Source: Ensifer canadensis (GTDB lineage Bacteria; Pseudomonadota; Alphaproteobacteria; Rhizobiales; Rhizobiaceae). From it: DNA of 64,000 bases. Location of the stretch: assembly GCF_017488845.2 (NCBI RefSeq), contig NZ_CP083370.1, forward strand, positions 2,356,001 to 2,420,000, given 5' to 3'. Numbering within the stretch: the first letter of the stretch is position 1; each line of letters begins with the position of its first letter. Positions 33,017 through 41,519 of this stretch are shown here, piece by piece. The notes under the pieces are model-generated. The model was not told the origin of the DNA and searched no databases. It was given only the letters and a program-made list of their open reading frames with translations. A program made the translations under genes and the position numbers.

Positions 33017-33811
33017 TCAATAATCGGTCGGCACCGTCAGCACGTCGGCATCAGGCGTTTCGAGAAAGGCCCTGACCGTCGAGGGCATCTGCCGCGAGCC
33101 TGTGGCCAGCACGCCGCAGCGCGACAGCATCTGCCGGATATCCGGCTCCTGGCCGAGGGTGCGCCAGATCATCCGCGAGGCATAGGGCAGGTTTTCCTTG
33201 CGCCAGGAAACGCCCATGGTCGTGCCGCGCAGATAGACGCGCTGATGCACTTCGAACGGCATCAGGATCGTCTGCGACAGCATCGGCTGGCGCCCGACGC
33301 TGCGCTCGGCGATGAAGATGCGATTGCGCCAGAAGGTGACGAGGCCGACATATTTCGAAAACTGCTGGATTTCGTTGGCGGCATCGCGGATGCGCTCAAT
33401 CGACTTCACCCGGATCGATCCGCTCTCCTCGTGAATGCGGGCGCAGGAACAGACGACGCGGCCGGGCCACGACGGCGAGAGATGGTAGGTCTGGTAATAG
33501 CCGATATGGCGGCGAAGCCCGGCCAGATCACCGGGAAATCCTTCAAGCAGCAGCCCGGCTTGCGAGCGGTCGCGATCGGGCCTGACCATGCGGGCTTCGA
33601 ACAGTTTCGACGACAGGGAAAAGTCCTGCGCCTGCAGCCCGAAGAAGCTGGCGATGCGCGCGACATTATGCGCCGACGGCCGCGCCTCGCCACTGATGTA
33701 GCGGTTGAACTGCTGACGGTTGATGCCGATCTCGCGACAGATCTGCGAGATCGAGCGCCGCGTCGCGCAGGCGAAACGAAGATTGGCGGCAAAGTTGTCG
33801 GCGTCGTGCAC
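33017..33811 (-). CDS. HTH (XRE-like) transcriptional regulator
   Basis: A 264-residue regulator with an N-terminal XRE-type helix-turn-helix (SISQICREIGINRQQFNRYI, GEARPSAHNVARIASFFGL) and a 190-residue C-terminal domain without a name I recognise (YYQTYHLSPSWPGRVVCSCA, IFIAERSVGRQPMLSQ), typical of a rhizobial regulator family next to peptide-type transporters. The start is the GTG at 33811, with GGGAG 6-8 bases upstream. It is divergent from a binding-protein gene with 128 bases between that hold four phased 10-bp repeats, its likely operator. Confidence 0.85.
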   Translation of the reverse strand: MHDADNFAANLRFACATRRSISQICREIGINRQQFNRYISGEARPSAHNVARIASFFGLQAQDFSLSSKLFEARMVRPDRDRSQAGLLLEGFPGDLAGLRRHIGYYQTYHLSPSWPGRVVCSCARIHEESGSIRVKSIERIRDAANEIQQFSKYVGLVTFWRNRIFIAERSVGRQPMLSQTILMPFEVHQRVYLRGTTMGVSWRKENLPYASRMIWRTLGQEPDIRQMLSRCGVLATGSRQMPSTVRAFLETPDADVLTVPTDY

Positions 33812-33840
33812 GAGCGGCTCCCAGCGATCCGGAACAGATA

Positions 33841-33882
33841 GCGTAAAGTCGCGTAAATCAGCGTCAAGTCGCGAAATTGTGC
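33841..33882. promoter_or_regulatory. Four helically phased 10-bp repeats, candidate operator
   Basis: Consecutive units GCGTAAAGTC, GCGTAAATCA, GCGTCAAGTC and GCGAAATTGT start at 33841, 33851, 33861 and 33871, followed by GC. A period of 10 bp puts each copy on the same face of the helix. The array sits between the divergent XRE-type regulator and the binding-protein gene. Confidence 0.6.
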
Positions 33883-33939
33883 AACCCGCCGCAGCCGTTA
33901 GGTTTTCCCTTGAAACAACACTTCAGAGGGAACCTGCAT

Positions 33940-35529
33940 ATGAGCGAATTCACCAAGCGTCCCGACGGCCTCATCGTGCCGACAGGCATCAACCGCCGCG
34001 GCTTCCTGGCGGGCACCGCGGCCCTCGGTCTGGCGGCAGGCTTGGGCGGCACGATGGTTGCGGGCGATGCACGCGCCGAGGAGCCCAAGCGCGGCGGTCA
34101 CCTGAAACTGGGCCTGAAGGGCGGCGCCACCACCGATACGCTCGATCCCGCCGGCTATAGCGGCTCGGTGTCCTTCGTCATCGGCCACCTCTGGGGCGAC
34201 ACCCTGGTCGAATCCGATCCGAAGACCGGCGCGCCGCTGCCGGCACTGGCCGAATCCTGGGAGCCCTCGGCGGATGCGTCGCAATGGACCTTCAAGATCC
34301 GCAGCGACGTCAGCTTCCACGACGGCAGCAAGATGACCATCGCCGATGTCATCGCCACGCTGAAGCGGCATTCGGACGAAGGCTCGAAATCAGGTGCGCT
34401 CGGCTTGATGCGCTCGATCAAGAACATCGAGGAAAAGGCCGGCGCGCTGGTGCTGACACTGACCGAAGGCAATGCCGACCTGCCGCTGCTTCTGACCGAC
34501 TATCACCTGATCATCCAGCCACGCGGCGGCGTCGACAATCCCGCCTCGCCCATCGGCACCGGCCCCTACAAGCTTGCAAGCTATGAAGCCGGCCTGCGCT
34601 CGACCTTCGAGAAGAACGCCAATGACTGGCGCCAGGACCGCGGCTTCGTCGACAGCGTCGAAATCATCGTGATGAACGACACGACCGCGCGCATCGCCGC
34701 GCTTTCCTCCGGCCAGGTGCATTTCATCAACAACATCGACCCGAAGACGGTGCCGCTCCTGAAGCGTGCGCCGCGCGTCGAGATTCTCCGGACCGCCGGC
34801 AAGGGCTTCTACAGCTTCCTGATGCATTGCGACACGGCGCCCTTCGACAACAACGACCTGAGGCTCGCACTCAAATATGCGGTCGACCGACAGGCGATTC
34901 TCGACCGCGTTGTCGGTGGTTTCGGCACGCTCGGCAACGACTATCCGGTCAACGAGAACTATGCGCTGGCGCCCGAGGGCATCGAGCAGCGCGCCTATGA
35001 CCCCGACAAGGCCGCCTTCCACTTCAAGAAATCGGGCCACGACCGGCCGATCCTTCTGCGCACCTCGGATGCCGCCTTCCCCGGCGCCATCGACGCCGCG
35101 GTTCTGTTCCAGGAAAGCGCCAAGAAGGCCGGTATCGAGCTCGAAGTGCGCCGCGAGCCGGAGGATGGCTACTGGACCAATGTCTGGAACGTCCAGCCGT
35201 TCTGCGCCTCCTACTGGGGCGGCCGGCCGACGCAGGATTCACGCTACTCCACCTCCTATCTCTCCAGCGCCGAGTGGAACGACACGCGCTTCAAGCGCGA
35301 GGACTTCGACAAGCTCCTGCTTCAGGCCCGCTCGGAGCTCGACGATGCCAAGCGCAAGGAGATGTACCGTACGATGGCGATGACGGTGCGCGACGAGGGC
35401 GGCCTGATCCTGCCGGTGTTCAACGACTACGTGAACGCCGCTTCCGCATCGCTGAAGGGTTTCGTCCACGACATCGGCAACGACCTTTCGAACGGCTATG
35501 TTGCCAGCCGCGTCTGGTTCGACAGCTAA
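33940..35529 (+). CDS. Second peptide/opine-type ABC substrate-binding protein (family 5)
   Basis: A 529-residue protein, the same length as the one at 27247 and similar along its whole length (KRGGHLKLGLKGG, LAESWEPSADASQWTF, VDYRQ-type helices, GFVHDIGNDLSNGYVASRVW). The export signal is again Tat-like (INRRGFLAGTAALGLAAG). The ATG at 33940 follows GAGGGA. No permease or ATPase genes follow, so it probably shares the importer at 28836-32420 and widens its substrate range. It is divergent from the XRE-type regulator, which likely controls it alone. Confidence 0.9.
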   Translation: MSEFTKRPDGLIVPTGINRRGFLAGTAALGLAAGLGGTMVAGDARAEEPKRGGHLKLGLKGGATTDTLDPAGYSGSVSFVIGHLWGDTLVESDPKTGAPLPALAESWEPSADASQWTFKIRSDVSFHDGSKMTIADVIATLKRHSDEGSKSGALGLMRSIKNIEEKAGALVLTLTEGNADLPLLLTDYHLIIQPRGGVDNPASPIGTGPYKLASYEAGLRSTFEKNANDWRQDRGFVDSVEIIVMNDTTARIAALSSGQVHFINNIDPKTVPLLKRAPRVEILRTAGKGFYSFLMHCDTAPFDNNDLRLALKYAVDRQAILDRVVGGFGTLGNDYPVNENYALAPEGIEQRAYDPDKAAFHFKKSGHDRPILLRTSDAAFPGAIDAAVLFQESAKKAGIELEVRREPEDGYWTNVWNVQPFCASYWGGRPTQDSRYSTSYLSSAEWNDTRFKREDFDKLLLQARSELDDAKRKEMYRTMAMTVRDEGGLILPVFNDYVNAASASLKGFVHDIGNDLSNGYVASRVWFDS

Positions 35530-35534
35530 GAACA

Positions 35535-35630
35535 CGGTTTCGCGTACGGAAGCGCGTAAAAACAATGCGTTAGAGCATTTCCAGCAGAAGTGTTTAGCGG
35601 TTTTGCGTCTGGAAACGCGTAAGAACAATG
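35535..35630. repeat. Rhizobial intergenic repeat, partial plus full tandem copy
   Basis: A partial unit (CGGTTTCGCGTACGGAAGC, 35535-35569) is followed by a full unit beginning TAGAGCATTTCCAGCAGAAG at 35571 and repeating CGGTTTTGCGTCTGGAAACG. It relates to the first part of the elements at 18731 and 32885. Confidence 0.65.
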
Positions 35631-35651
35631 AGAGTGAGCGGAACAACCGAT

Positions 35652-37646
35652 ATGTCAGAGCGTGAATTCACCCTGATCGAGAACGAGTGGATCCGATTGA
35701 AGGACGGCACGCGGCTTGCCGCCCGCATCTGGATGCCGGATGGCGCCGACGCTGAGCCGGTGCCGGCCGTGCTCGAATACCTGCCCTACCGCAAGCGCGG
35801 CGGCACGAGTCTCCGCGATGAATCGACCTATCCGGTCTTTGCCGCCGCCGGCATTGCCGGCGTGCGCGTCGACATTCGCGGCTCGGGCGAATCCGATGGC
35901 GTCATCGATGGCGAATATACGCCGCGCGAGCTTTCCGACGGCTGCGAGATCATCGAATGGATCGCCGCCCAGCCGTGGTCGAATGGCAAGGTCGGGATGA
36001 TGGGCATCTCCTGGGGCGGCTTCAACTGCCTGCAGGTGGCAGCCCTCAAGCCGCCGGCGCTGAAGGCGGTGATCTCGATCGCCTCGACCGTCGACCGCTA
36101 CAACGACGACATCCATTACAAGAATGGGTGCCATCTCTCCGCCCAGCTTTCCTGGGCGGCGACCATGCTTGCCTATCAATCGCGCGCGCCCGACCCTGCG
36201 ATCGTCGGCGACCGCTGGAAGGAGATGTGGCTGGAGCGCCTGGAGAACGAACCCTACTTCATGGAGGAATGGCTCGAGCATCAGCGCCGCGACGCCTTCT
36301 GGCAGCACGGCTCGATCTCGGAGGATTTCGGCGGCTTCGACACTCCCGCGCTCGTCATCGCCGGTTGGGCCGACGGTTATCGCAACACGCCGCTGAAAGC
36401 CGTCGAGGGCCTCGGCGCAAAGGCCAAGGCGCTGATCGGCCCCTGGGTGCACAAATATCCGCATTTCGCCTGGCCAAAGCCCCGCGCCGATTTTCACGGC
36501 GAGGCGATCCGCTGGTGGAACCGTTGGCTGCGCGACGAAAAGAACGGCGCCGAAGGCGGACCGCAGGTGCGCGCCTATATCCTCGACGGCCCGCGCCCGG
36601 CCGTCCGGCGCGACAACGACCCTGGCCGCTGGGTCGCCAAGGACGTCTGGCAAAAGCCGGAGATGCAGGTTCTCGGCATCACGCTCGACGGCAGGCTTTC
36701 CACCGACGCCAAAGATATGGGCACCGGCGAGGTCTATCTGAAATCACCGCTCGATACCGGCACGGCTTCCGGCGAATATTTCACCCTGAAACCCGATGCC
36801 GAAATGGCCGGTGACCAGCGCATCGACGATGCCGGAGCGCTGACCTTCGAAACGCGGCCGCTGCTGGAGGCTGAAGACTATCTCGGCCAGCCAAGCCTCT
36901 CGGTCGATGTCACCTGCCCGGCCGACACGGCCAACCTTGTCGCCCGCATCGTCGACGTGCACCCGGATGGTACCGCCACCCGCATCGCCTTCGGCGTGCT
37001 CAATCTGGCGCATCGCGACGGCAATGCCGAACCGCGGGCAATGGAAAAGGGTCGCCGCACGCGGATCACACTGGTGCTCGACGCCTGCGGCTATCGCGTG
37101 CGCGCCGGCCACCGCATCCGGCTGTCGCTGTCGACGTCCTACTGGCCGATGATTTTGCCGCCGCCTGATGATCCCGGCCTCACCATCGACACAGCGAGCC
37201 TGACGCTTGCCCTTCCGCTGCTCGGCCAGCACAACGAGGTCGTCGTGCCGGAGCCGGAAAATCCGGATCCGCTGCCGAAATACATCGAGCGGACGGCCGG
37301 CAGCACCAGCCGCACCGTCGAACGCGACATGACCAACGGCGTCACCCACTATCGCATCTACGAGGATGGGGGCTTGAGCGAGCATCCGGATACCGGGCTC
37401 GCGACGCAGGACATCCGCGACGAGACCTGGTCCATCGCTCCCGACAATCCGCATTCGATGATCGGCACCTCGACCTGGACCTGCATTTCCAAACGCGAGG
37501 GCTGGTCGGTGCGCACGGTCTCGACCTCGGTTCTCACCTGCGATGCCGACGACTGGATCACCGAAGCCAAGATCGTCGCCTATGAAAACGACGCGCCCAT
37601 CTTCGAGAAGAGCTTTGCCAAGCGGGTCGCACGCGACCTGATGTAA
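35652..37646 (+). CDS. CocE/NonD family hydrolase (X-Pro dipeptidyl-peptidase type)
   Basis: A 664-residue serine hydrolase. The alpha/beta-hydrolase part holds the nucleophile elbow GISWGG, the oxyanion motif region EYLPYRKR, and the late acid/histidine region (ALVIAGWADGYRNTP, GPWVHKYPHF). A C-terminal jelly-roll domain (SVDVTCPADTANLVARIVDV, LSTSYWPMILPP) completes the CocE/X-Pro dipeptidase architecture. No signal peptide is seen, so it is cytoplasmic and may act on peptides or esters brought in by the peptide-type importer next to it. The ATG at 35652 is preferred; one at 35628 lies in the repeat. Confidence 0.88.
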   Translation: MSEREFTLIENEWIRLKDGTRLAARIWMPDGADAEPVPAVLEYLPYRKRGGTSLRDESTYPVFAAAGIAGVRVDIRGSGESDGVIDGEYTPRELSDGCEIIEWIAAQPWSNGKVGMMGISWGGFNCLQVAALKPPALKAVISIASTVDRYNDDIHYKNGCHLSAQLSWAATMLAYQSRAPDPAIVGDRWKEMWLERLENEPYFMEEWLEHQRRDAFWQHGSISEDFGGFDTPALVIAGWADGYRNTPLKAVEGLGAKAKALIGPWVHKYPHFAWPKPRADFHGEAIRWWNRWLRDEKNGAEGGPQVRAYILDGPRPAVRRDNDPGRWVAKDVWQKPEMQVLGITLDGRLSTDAKDMGTGEVYLKSPLDTGTASGEYFTLKPDAEMAGDQRIDDAGALTFETRPLLEAEDYLGQPSLSVDVTCPADTANLVARIVDVHPDGTATRIAFGVLNLAHRDGNAEPRAMEKGRRTRITLVLDACGYRVRAGHRIRLSLSTSYWPMILPPPDDPGLTIDTASLTLALPLLGQHNEVVVPEPENPDPLPKYIERTAGSTSRTVERDMTNGVTHYRIYEDGGLSEHPDTGLATQDIRDETWSIAPDNPHSMIGTSTWTCISKREGWSVRTVSTSVLTCDADDWITEAKIVAYENDAPIFEKSFAKRVARDLM

Positions 37647-37712
37647 CACCGTCTTGGCTCCAAAAGCGTATGACTGCACCAATCGGTGAACATTTTACTG
37701 ATAGTTACAGTC

Positions 37713-38207
37713 GTGCGCCATTTCTTCAATTGCCACCAACCTGCCGTCCATATCGGCCGCGGCCTCGTTGCCGGCATGGGTGGCCTCGTGGCCATCGCCG
37801 CCGTCGGCGCGCTCACCAATATCGTCGGCGAACCGCTTCTGATGGCGCCGTTTGGCGCCAGCTGCGTGCTGATCTTCTCGGTCGACGGCAGCCCGCTCTC
37901 CCAGCCCGCCAATGTCGTCGGTGGACATTTCTTCGCGACGCTGGTCGGCCTCGTCATGCGCGCAGTCTTCCCCAATGAGTGGTGGGCGGTCGGCCTTGCG
38001 GTCGGTGCTGCGATCGCGCTGATGGCAGCGCTGCGCATCACCCATCCGCCGGCGGGCGCCACTCCGCTCGTGGTCTTTGCCAGCGACCCCGGCCTCGACT
38101 TCCTGCTTTTCCCCGTTCTGACCGGCTCATTGGTGCTGGTTGCGGTTGGAACGCTGTTTCATCGTTTTGGCAAGGTCGAGTATCCGCTGCCGAGGAAACC
38201 CGCATGA
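37713..38207 (+). CDS. HPP family membrane protein
   Basis: About 164 residues with four hydrophobic segments and the family signature THPPAGATPLV, plus APFGASCVLIFS and PLSQPANVVGGH. HPP proteins are small membrane proteins; plant and cyanobacterial members are linked to nitrite transport, bacterial ones are little studied. The start is uncertain: GTG at 37713 fits the usual N-terminus (RHFFNCHQPAVHIGRG); GTG at 37686 is longer. Its stop overlaps the next start (ATGA). Confidence 0.8.
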   Translation: MRHFFNCHQPAVHIGRGLVAGMGGLVAIAAVGALTNIVGEPLLMAPFGASCVLIFSVDGSPLSQPANVVGGHFFATLVGLVMRAVFPNEWWAVGLAVGAAIALMAALRITHPPAGATPLVVFASDPGLDFLLFPVLTGSLVLVAVGTLFHRFGKVEYPLPRKPA

Positions 38208-38771
38208 GCCGCGTCGTCGCCGAGCGCCAGGACGTCATCGCCACGCTCGCGGAGGTCTTTCGCGAACACGGCTATGATGGCGCGAGCCTCAACCTGATCA
38301 CCGAGAAGACCGGGCTCGGCAAGGGCAGCCTCTATCACTTCTTCCCTGGTGGGAAGGAGGAGATGGCCGAGGCGGTGCTTGGCGACATCGCCCTATGGTT
38401 CCAGACCAACATATTCGACCTGCTGCGCAACAGCGAAAGGCCGGCGGCTGCGATCGACGACATGTTTGCCTCCGTCGACAGCTACTTTCGCCGGGGACGC
38501 CGCCTCTGCCTGATGGGCGTCATTGCCCGCCAGCGGCGCCCATGATCGCTTCTCCGTCGAGCTCACCCGATACTTTGCCGATTGGCGGACTGCCCTCGCC
38601 GAGGCGCTCGGCCGCCAGGGTATCGCCGAGAACGAGCGGCAGGCGCTGGCCGAAGAAGTGATCGGCGGCATCCAGGGGGCACTCATTCTTGCCCGCAGCC
38701 TTGGTGACGCCGAAGCTTTCGGCCGCGTGCCCCTCCGCCTTAAGGGCCGATGCACCCTGTCGCATAACTGA
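38204..38771 (+). pseudogene. TetR-family regulator gene broken by a frameshift
   Basis: The first frame (38204-38545) gives a TetR DNA-binding domain (VIATLAEVFREHGYDGASLN, LGKGSLYHFFPGGKEEMAEA) and stops early at residue 113. The matching C-terminal half continues in another frame from about 38523 to 38771 (HDRFSVELTRYFADWRTALA, GGIQGALILARSLGD). Joining the two frames near CATTGCCCGCC (38520-38530) restores a normal TetR of about 188 residues. This is either a real one-base change or a sequencing error. It overlaps the HPP gene stop. Confidence 0.75.
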
Positions 38772-38835
38772 CAAAAATCAGATCTCAGGCCTCGGCCGCC
38801 TTGACAATTCCCCGCGCGCCCAGTTATTAACCATC

Positions 38836-38849
38836 AAGTTAAATAACTT
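38836..38849. promoter_or_regulatory. AAGTTA-AA-TAACTT palindrome upstream of SRPBCC gene
   Basis: Perfect 6-bp arms around AA. It overlaps a direct repeat, TCAAGTTAAATAAC and TCAGGTTAAAGAAC (38834-38863). AT-rich in a GC-rich region and 55 bases before the SRPBCC start, it looks like the operator of an ArsR- or TetR-type repressor. Confidence 0.5.
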
Positions 38850-38904
38850 TCAGGTTAAAGAACGGCCGCGCCAAGCGACAGCGCTGGCTGCGGGAGGAAT
38901 TGTT

Positions 38905-39372
38905 ATGGCAATGACCAGTGAAAACGCATCGCGCGAACACAGACTGAGCCTCGAAATCACCAGGATCTTCGATGCGCCGCGCAGCCTGGTGTTTAGGGTA
39001 TGGTCAACGCCCGAGCATGCCTTGCGCTGGTGGGGACCGCGCGATTTCAGCCCGCACTCGCTGACGATGGATTTCCGCCCCGGCGGCGCCTGGCGCGCCT
39101 GCATCCGTTCGCCGGAAGGGCGCGACTATTGGATGGGCGGCGTCTATCGCGAGGTGATCGAGCCGGAGAAACTCATCTTCACCTTCGCCTGGGACGAAGA
39201 AGGCAAGCCGGGTGCCGACACGCTGATCACCGTTTCATTCGTCGATGTCGGCGGCAAGACCCGTCTGACCTTCCACCAGACCCCCTTCGACAGCGTCGAC
39301 GAGCGCGACTCGCACCAGGAAGGCTGGGGCGAGTGCCTCGAAAGACTGGAGGAGTATCTTTCCGATGTCTGA
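38905..39372 (+). CDS. SRPBCC (AHSA1-like) domain protein
   Basis: A 155-residue protein of the START/AHSA1 fold: EITRIFDAPRSLVFRVWSTP, ALRWWGPRDFS, GEYREVIEPEKLIFTF-like segment (GGVYREVIEPEKLIFTFAW), and the closing EGWGECLERLEEYL. Such proteins bind hydrophobic small molecules and are often paired with ArsR regulators and efflux or resistance genes. GGGAGGA precedes the ATG at 38905. It overlaps the MFS gene by 8 bases, so the two act together, perhaps in handling a toxic compound. Confidence 0.87.
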   Translation: MAMTSENASREHRLSLEITRIFDAPRSLVFRVWSTPEHALRWWGPRDFSPHSLTMDFRPGGAWRACIRSPEGRDYWMGGVYREVIEPEKLIFTFAWDEEGKPGADTLITVSFVDVGGKTRLTFHQTPFDSVDERDSHQEGWGECLERLEEYLSDV

Positions 39373-40960
39373 GACAATGACCACCGCGGACAACACACCG
39401 GGCCCGAAGGCCACGCGGCGGGAGTGGATCGGCCTTGCCGTCCTCGCCTTGCCCTGCATGCTCTATTCGATGGACCTGACGGTCCTGAATCTCGCGGTGC
39501 CGCAACTGACCGAGCAGCTGAAGCCATCGGCCTCGCAGCTCCTGTGGATCGTCGATATCTACGGTTTCATGGTGGCGGGCTCTCTGATCACCATGGGCAC
39601 GCTTGGCGACCGCATCGGCCGGCGCCGGCTCTTGATGATCGGCTCCATCGCCTTCGGCATCGCCTCGGTGCTGGCCGCCTTCGCCTGGAGCGCCGAAACG
39701 CTGATCCTCGCACGTGCTGTCCTCGGCGTCGCAGCAGCAACCTTGGCGCCCTCGACGCTGTCGCTGATCCGCAACATGTTCCTCGATGACAAGCAGCGCA
39801 CGCTGGCGATCGGCATCTGGATCGCCAGCTTCTCCGCCGGCGGCGCCATCGGCCCTGTCGTCGGCGGGCTGATGCTGTCTCAGTTCTGGTGGGGTTCGGT
39901 GTTCCTGCTCGCGGTGCCTGTGATGATCCTGCTTCTGATCCTCGGTCCCATGCTGCTGCCGGAGTTCCGCGATCCGAATGCCGGCCGGCTCGATTTCATC
40001 AGTGCCGGACAGTCGCTGGTTGCCGTGCTGTCGGTAATCTATGGCATGAAGCGCATCGCCGAGGACGGTCTCGACGTCACCGCCGTGTTCTTCATCCTGC
40101 TCGGGCTGATCGTCGCCATCCTGTTTGCCCGGCGCCAGAGCCGGCTTGCCGATCCGTTGATCGACCTCGCCTTGTTCAGGACCCCGGCTTTCAGCGCCGC
40201 CCTCGGCGTTAATATTCTCGGCCTGTTCGTCGGCTTTGGCGCCTTCCTGTTCGTGGCGCAGTATCTGCAGCTCGTGCTCGGCCTGTCGCCCTTCGTCGCC
40301 GGTCTCTGGTCGGTGCCGACAGGGGTCGCCATGGTGCTCGGTTCGATCCTGGTTCCGTCGCTTGCCGCCCGCTATGCCGCCTCGAACCTGATTGCTGCCG
40401 GCTTCGTGCTGACCGCCATCGGCTTTGCGATCTGCACCCAGGTCGAAACGACGAGCAGTCCGCTGCTCGTCACGACGGGCCTCGTCGTTCTCTGCCTCGG
40501 CTTTGCGCCAGTGGGCACGCTGACGACGGACCTGATCGTCGGCTCCGCCCCGCCGGAGCGCGCCGGCGCTGCATCGGCGATCTCGGAGACGAGCTTCGAG
40601 TTCGGCGGTGCGCTCGGGATCGCCGTGCTCGGCAGCATGCTGACATCAGCCTATCGCACCCGCATGGACGCCGTGATCGTCACCGGCCTTCCGACTGAGA
40701 CCGTGGAGGCCGCACGCCAGACGCTTGGCGGCGCCGTCGCCATCGCCGAGCAACTTCCGGGCGAGCAATCCGAACGGCTGCTCAATGCCGCCCGCGACGT
40801 GTTCACCAATTCGTTTGCCTTCACCGCATCGATCTGCGTGGCCCTGTCGCTGCTGACGGCACTGCTCGCCTTCCTGCTCTTGCGCAAGGCAACCGGTGAC
40901 GGCGCCGACAGCGATCCGGCAATTGCCGACGAGGCGGAGGCCTCGGTCAAAGCCGGATAA
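39365..40960 (+). CDS. MFS drug-efflux transporter (DHA2, 14 membrane segments)
   Basis: A 531-residue major facilitator of the DHA2/SmvA type. Motif A is GTLGDRIGRRRLL, motif C is IASFSAGGAIGPVVGGL, and YSMDLTVLNLAVPQL is the characteristic first segment. Hydrophobic segments continue to the C-terminus, fitting 14 passes. Such proton-driven pumps export quaternary ammonium compounds, dyes and antiseptics. It is coupled to the SRPBCC gene and lies downstream of the broken TetR gene. Confidence 0.9.
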   Translation: MSETMTTADNTPGPKATRREWIGLAVLALPCMLYSMDLTVLNLAVPQLTEQLKPSASQLLWIVDIYGFMVAGSLITMGTLGDRIGRRRLLMIGSIAFGIASVLAAFAWSAETLILARAVLGVAAATLAPSTLSLIRNMFLDDKQRTLAIGIWIASFSAGGAIGPVVGGLMLSQFWWGSVFLLAVPVMILLLILGPMLLPEFRDPNAGRLDFISAGQSLVAVLSVIYGMKRIAEDGLDVTAVFFILLGLIVAILFARRQSRLADPLIDLALFRTPAFSAALGVNILGLFVGFGAFLFVAQYLQLVLGLSPFVAGLWSVPTGVAMVLGSILVPSLAARYAASNLIAAGFVLTAIGFAICTQVETTSSPLLVTTGLVVLCLGFAPVGTLTTDLIVGSAPPERAGAASAISETSFEFGGALGIAVLGSMLTSAYRTRMDAVIVTGLPTETVEAARQTLGGAVAIAEQLPGEQSERLLNAARDVFTNSFAFTASICVALSLLTALLAFLLLRKATGDGADSDPAIADEAEASVKAG

Positions 40961-41084
40961 TAACCGGCGTCCGCACAACGGACGCCAACACATAAATCGC
41001 ATCAACGTTCAACTCGCCAGCGTCGTTTCCCCGGTCGAAAGACCAGGGACAGCCGACGACTGTCCAAAGACAGGAGCCCGTCCG

Positions 41085-41504
41085 ATGAAAAAGCGCTATC
41101 GCGGCAGCTGCCACTGCGGCACCGTTGAGTTCGAATGCCAGCTCGACCTTGCCGAAGGCATCCGCCGCTGCAATTGCAGTTTTTGCGCCAAGACGCGCAT
41201 GCAGAAATCCTTCGCGCTGCGCGACGAGTTTGCCATCACCAGGGGCAAGGAGGCGTTGACGAGCTATCGGGCGGAGCCTTCGAACTGGCGGGAGGGCGAC
41301 GTCGATCACTACTTCTGCAGCCGCTGCGGCATCCGGCCGTTTTCGCGCGGCTATCTCGAGGATTTCCTCGGCCATTTCTACGCCGTCAACGTCGCCTGCG
41401 TTGACGGCGTCAGCGACGAGGAACTCGGCACGGCACCGATCATCTACGAGAACGGTCGTCACGACGACTACGAAAACCCGCCGCGCGACATCCGCTTCAT
41501 GTGA
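41085..41504 (+). CDS. GFA (glutathione-dependent formaldehyde-activating) family protein
   Basis: A 139-residue zinc protein of the GFA/CENP-V fold. Zinc-binding cysteines appear in CHCGTVEFEC, CNCSFCAK and FCSRCGI. Members include the S-hydroxymethylglutathione synthase Gfa, though most bacterial relatives are uncharacterised. CAGGAG precedes the ATG at 41085; open frame further upstream has no start signal. Confidence 0.87.
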   Translation: MKKRYRGSCHCGTVEFECQLDLAEGIRRCNCSFCAKTRMQKSFALRDEFAITRGKEALTSYRAEPSNWREGDVDHYFCSRCGIRPFSRGYLEDFLGHFYAVNVACVDGVSDEELGTAPIIYENGRHDDYENPPRDIRFM

Positions 41505-41519
41505 TCGCCGAGGCGATCA
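41502..41519. terminator. Convergent stop-codon hairpin
   Basis: TGATCGCC-GA-GGCGATCA is a perfect 8-bp stem. Its two ends are the stop codons of the GFA gene (plus) and the ACT gene (minus). It may end transcription in both directions, though no T-run follows. Confidence 0.45.

Noticed and set aside
33841..33882. A CRISPR-like or microsatellite array
   Set aside because: Units are only 10 bp, there are no spacers, and the location is a divergent promoter; operator is the better reading.
37979..38203. N-terminal extension of the TetR gene
   Set aside because: The frame is open upstream but overlaps the HPP gene; the ATG at 38204 gives the usual TetR start.
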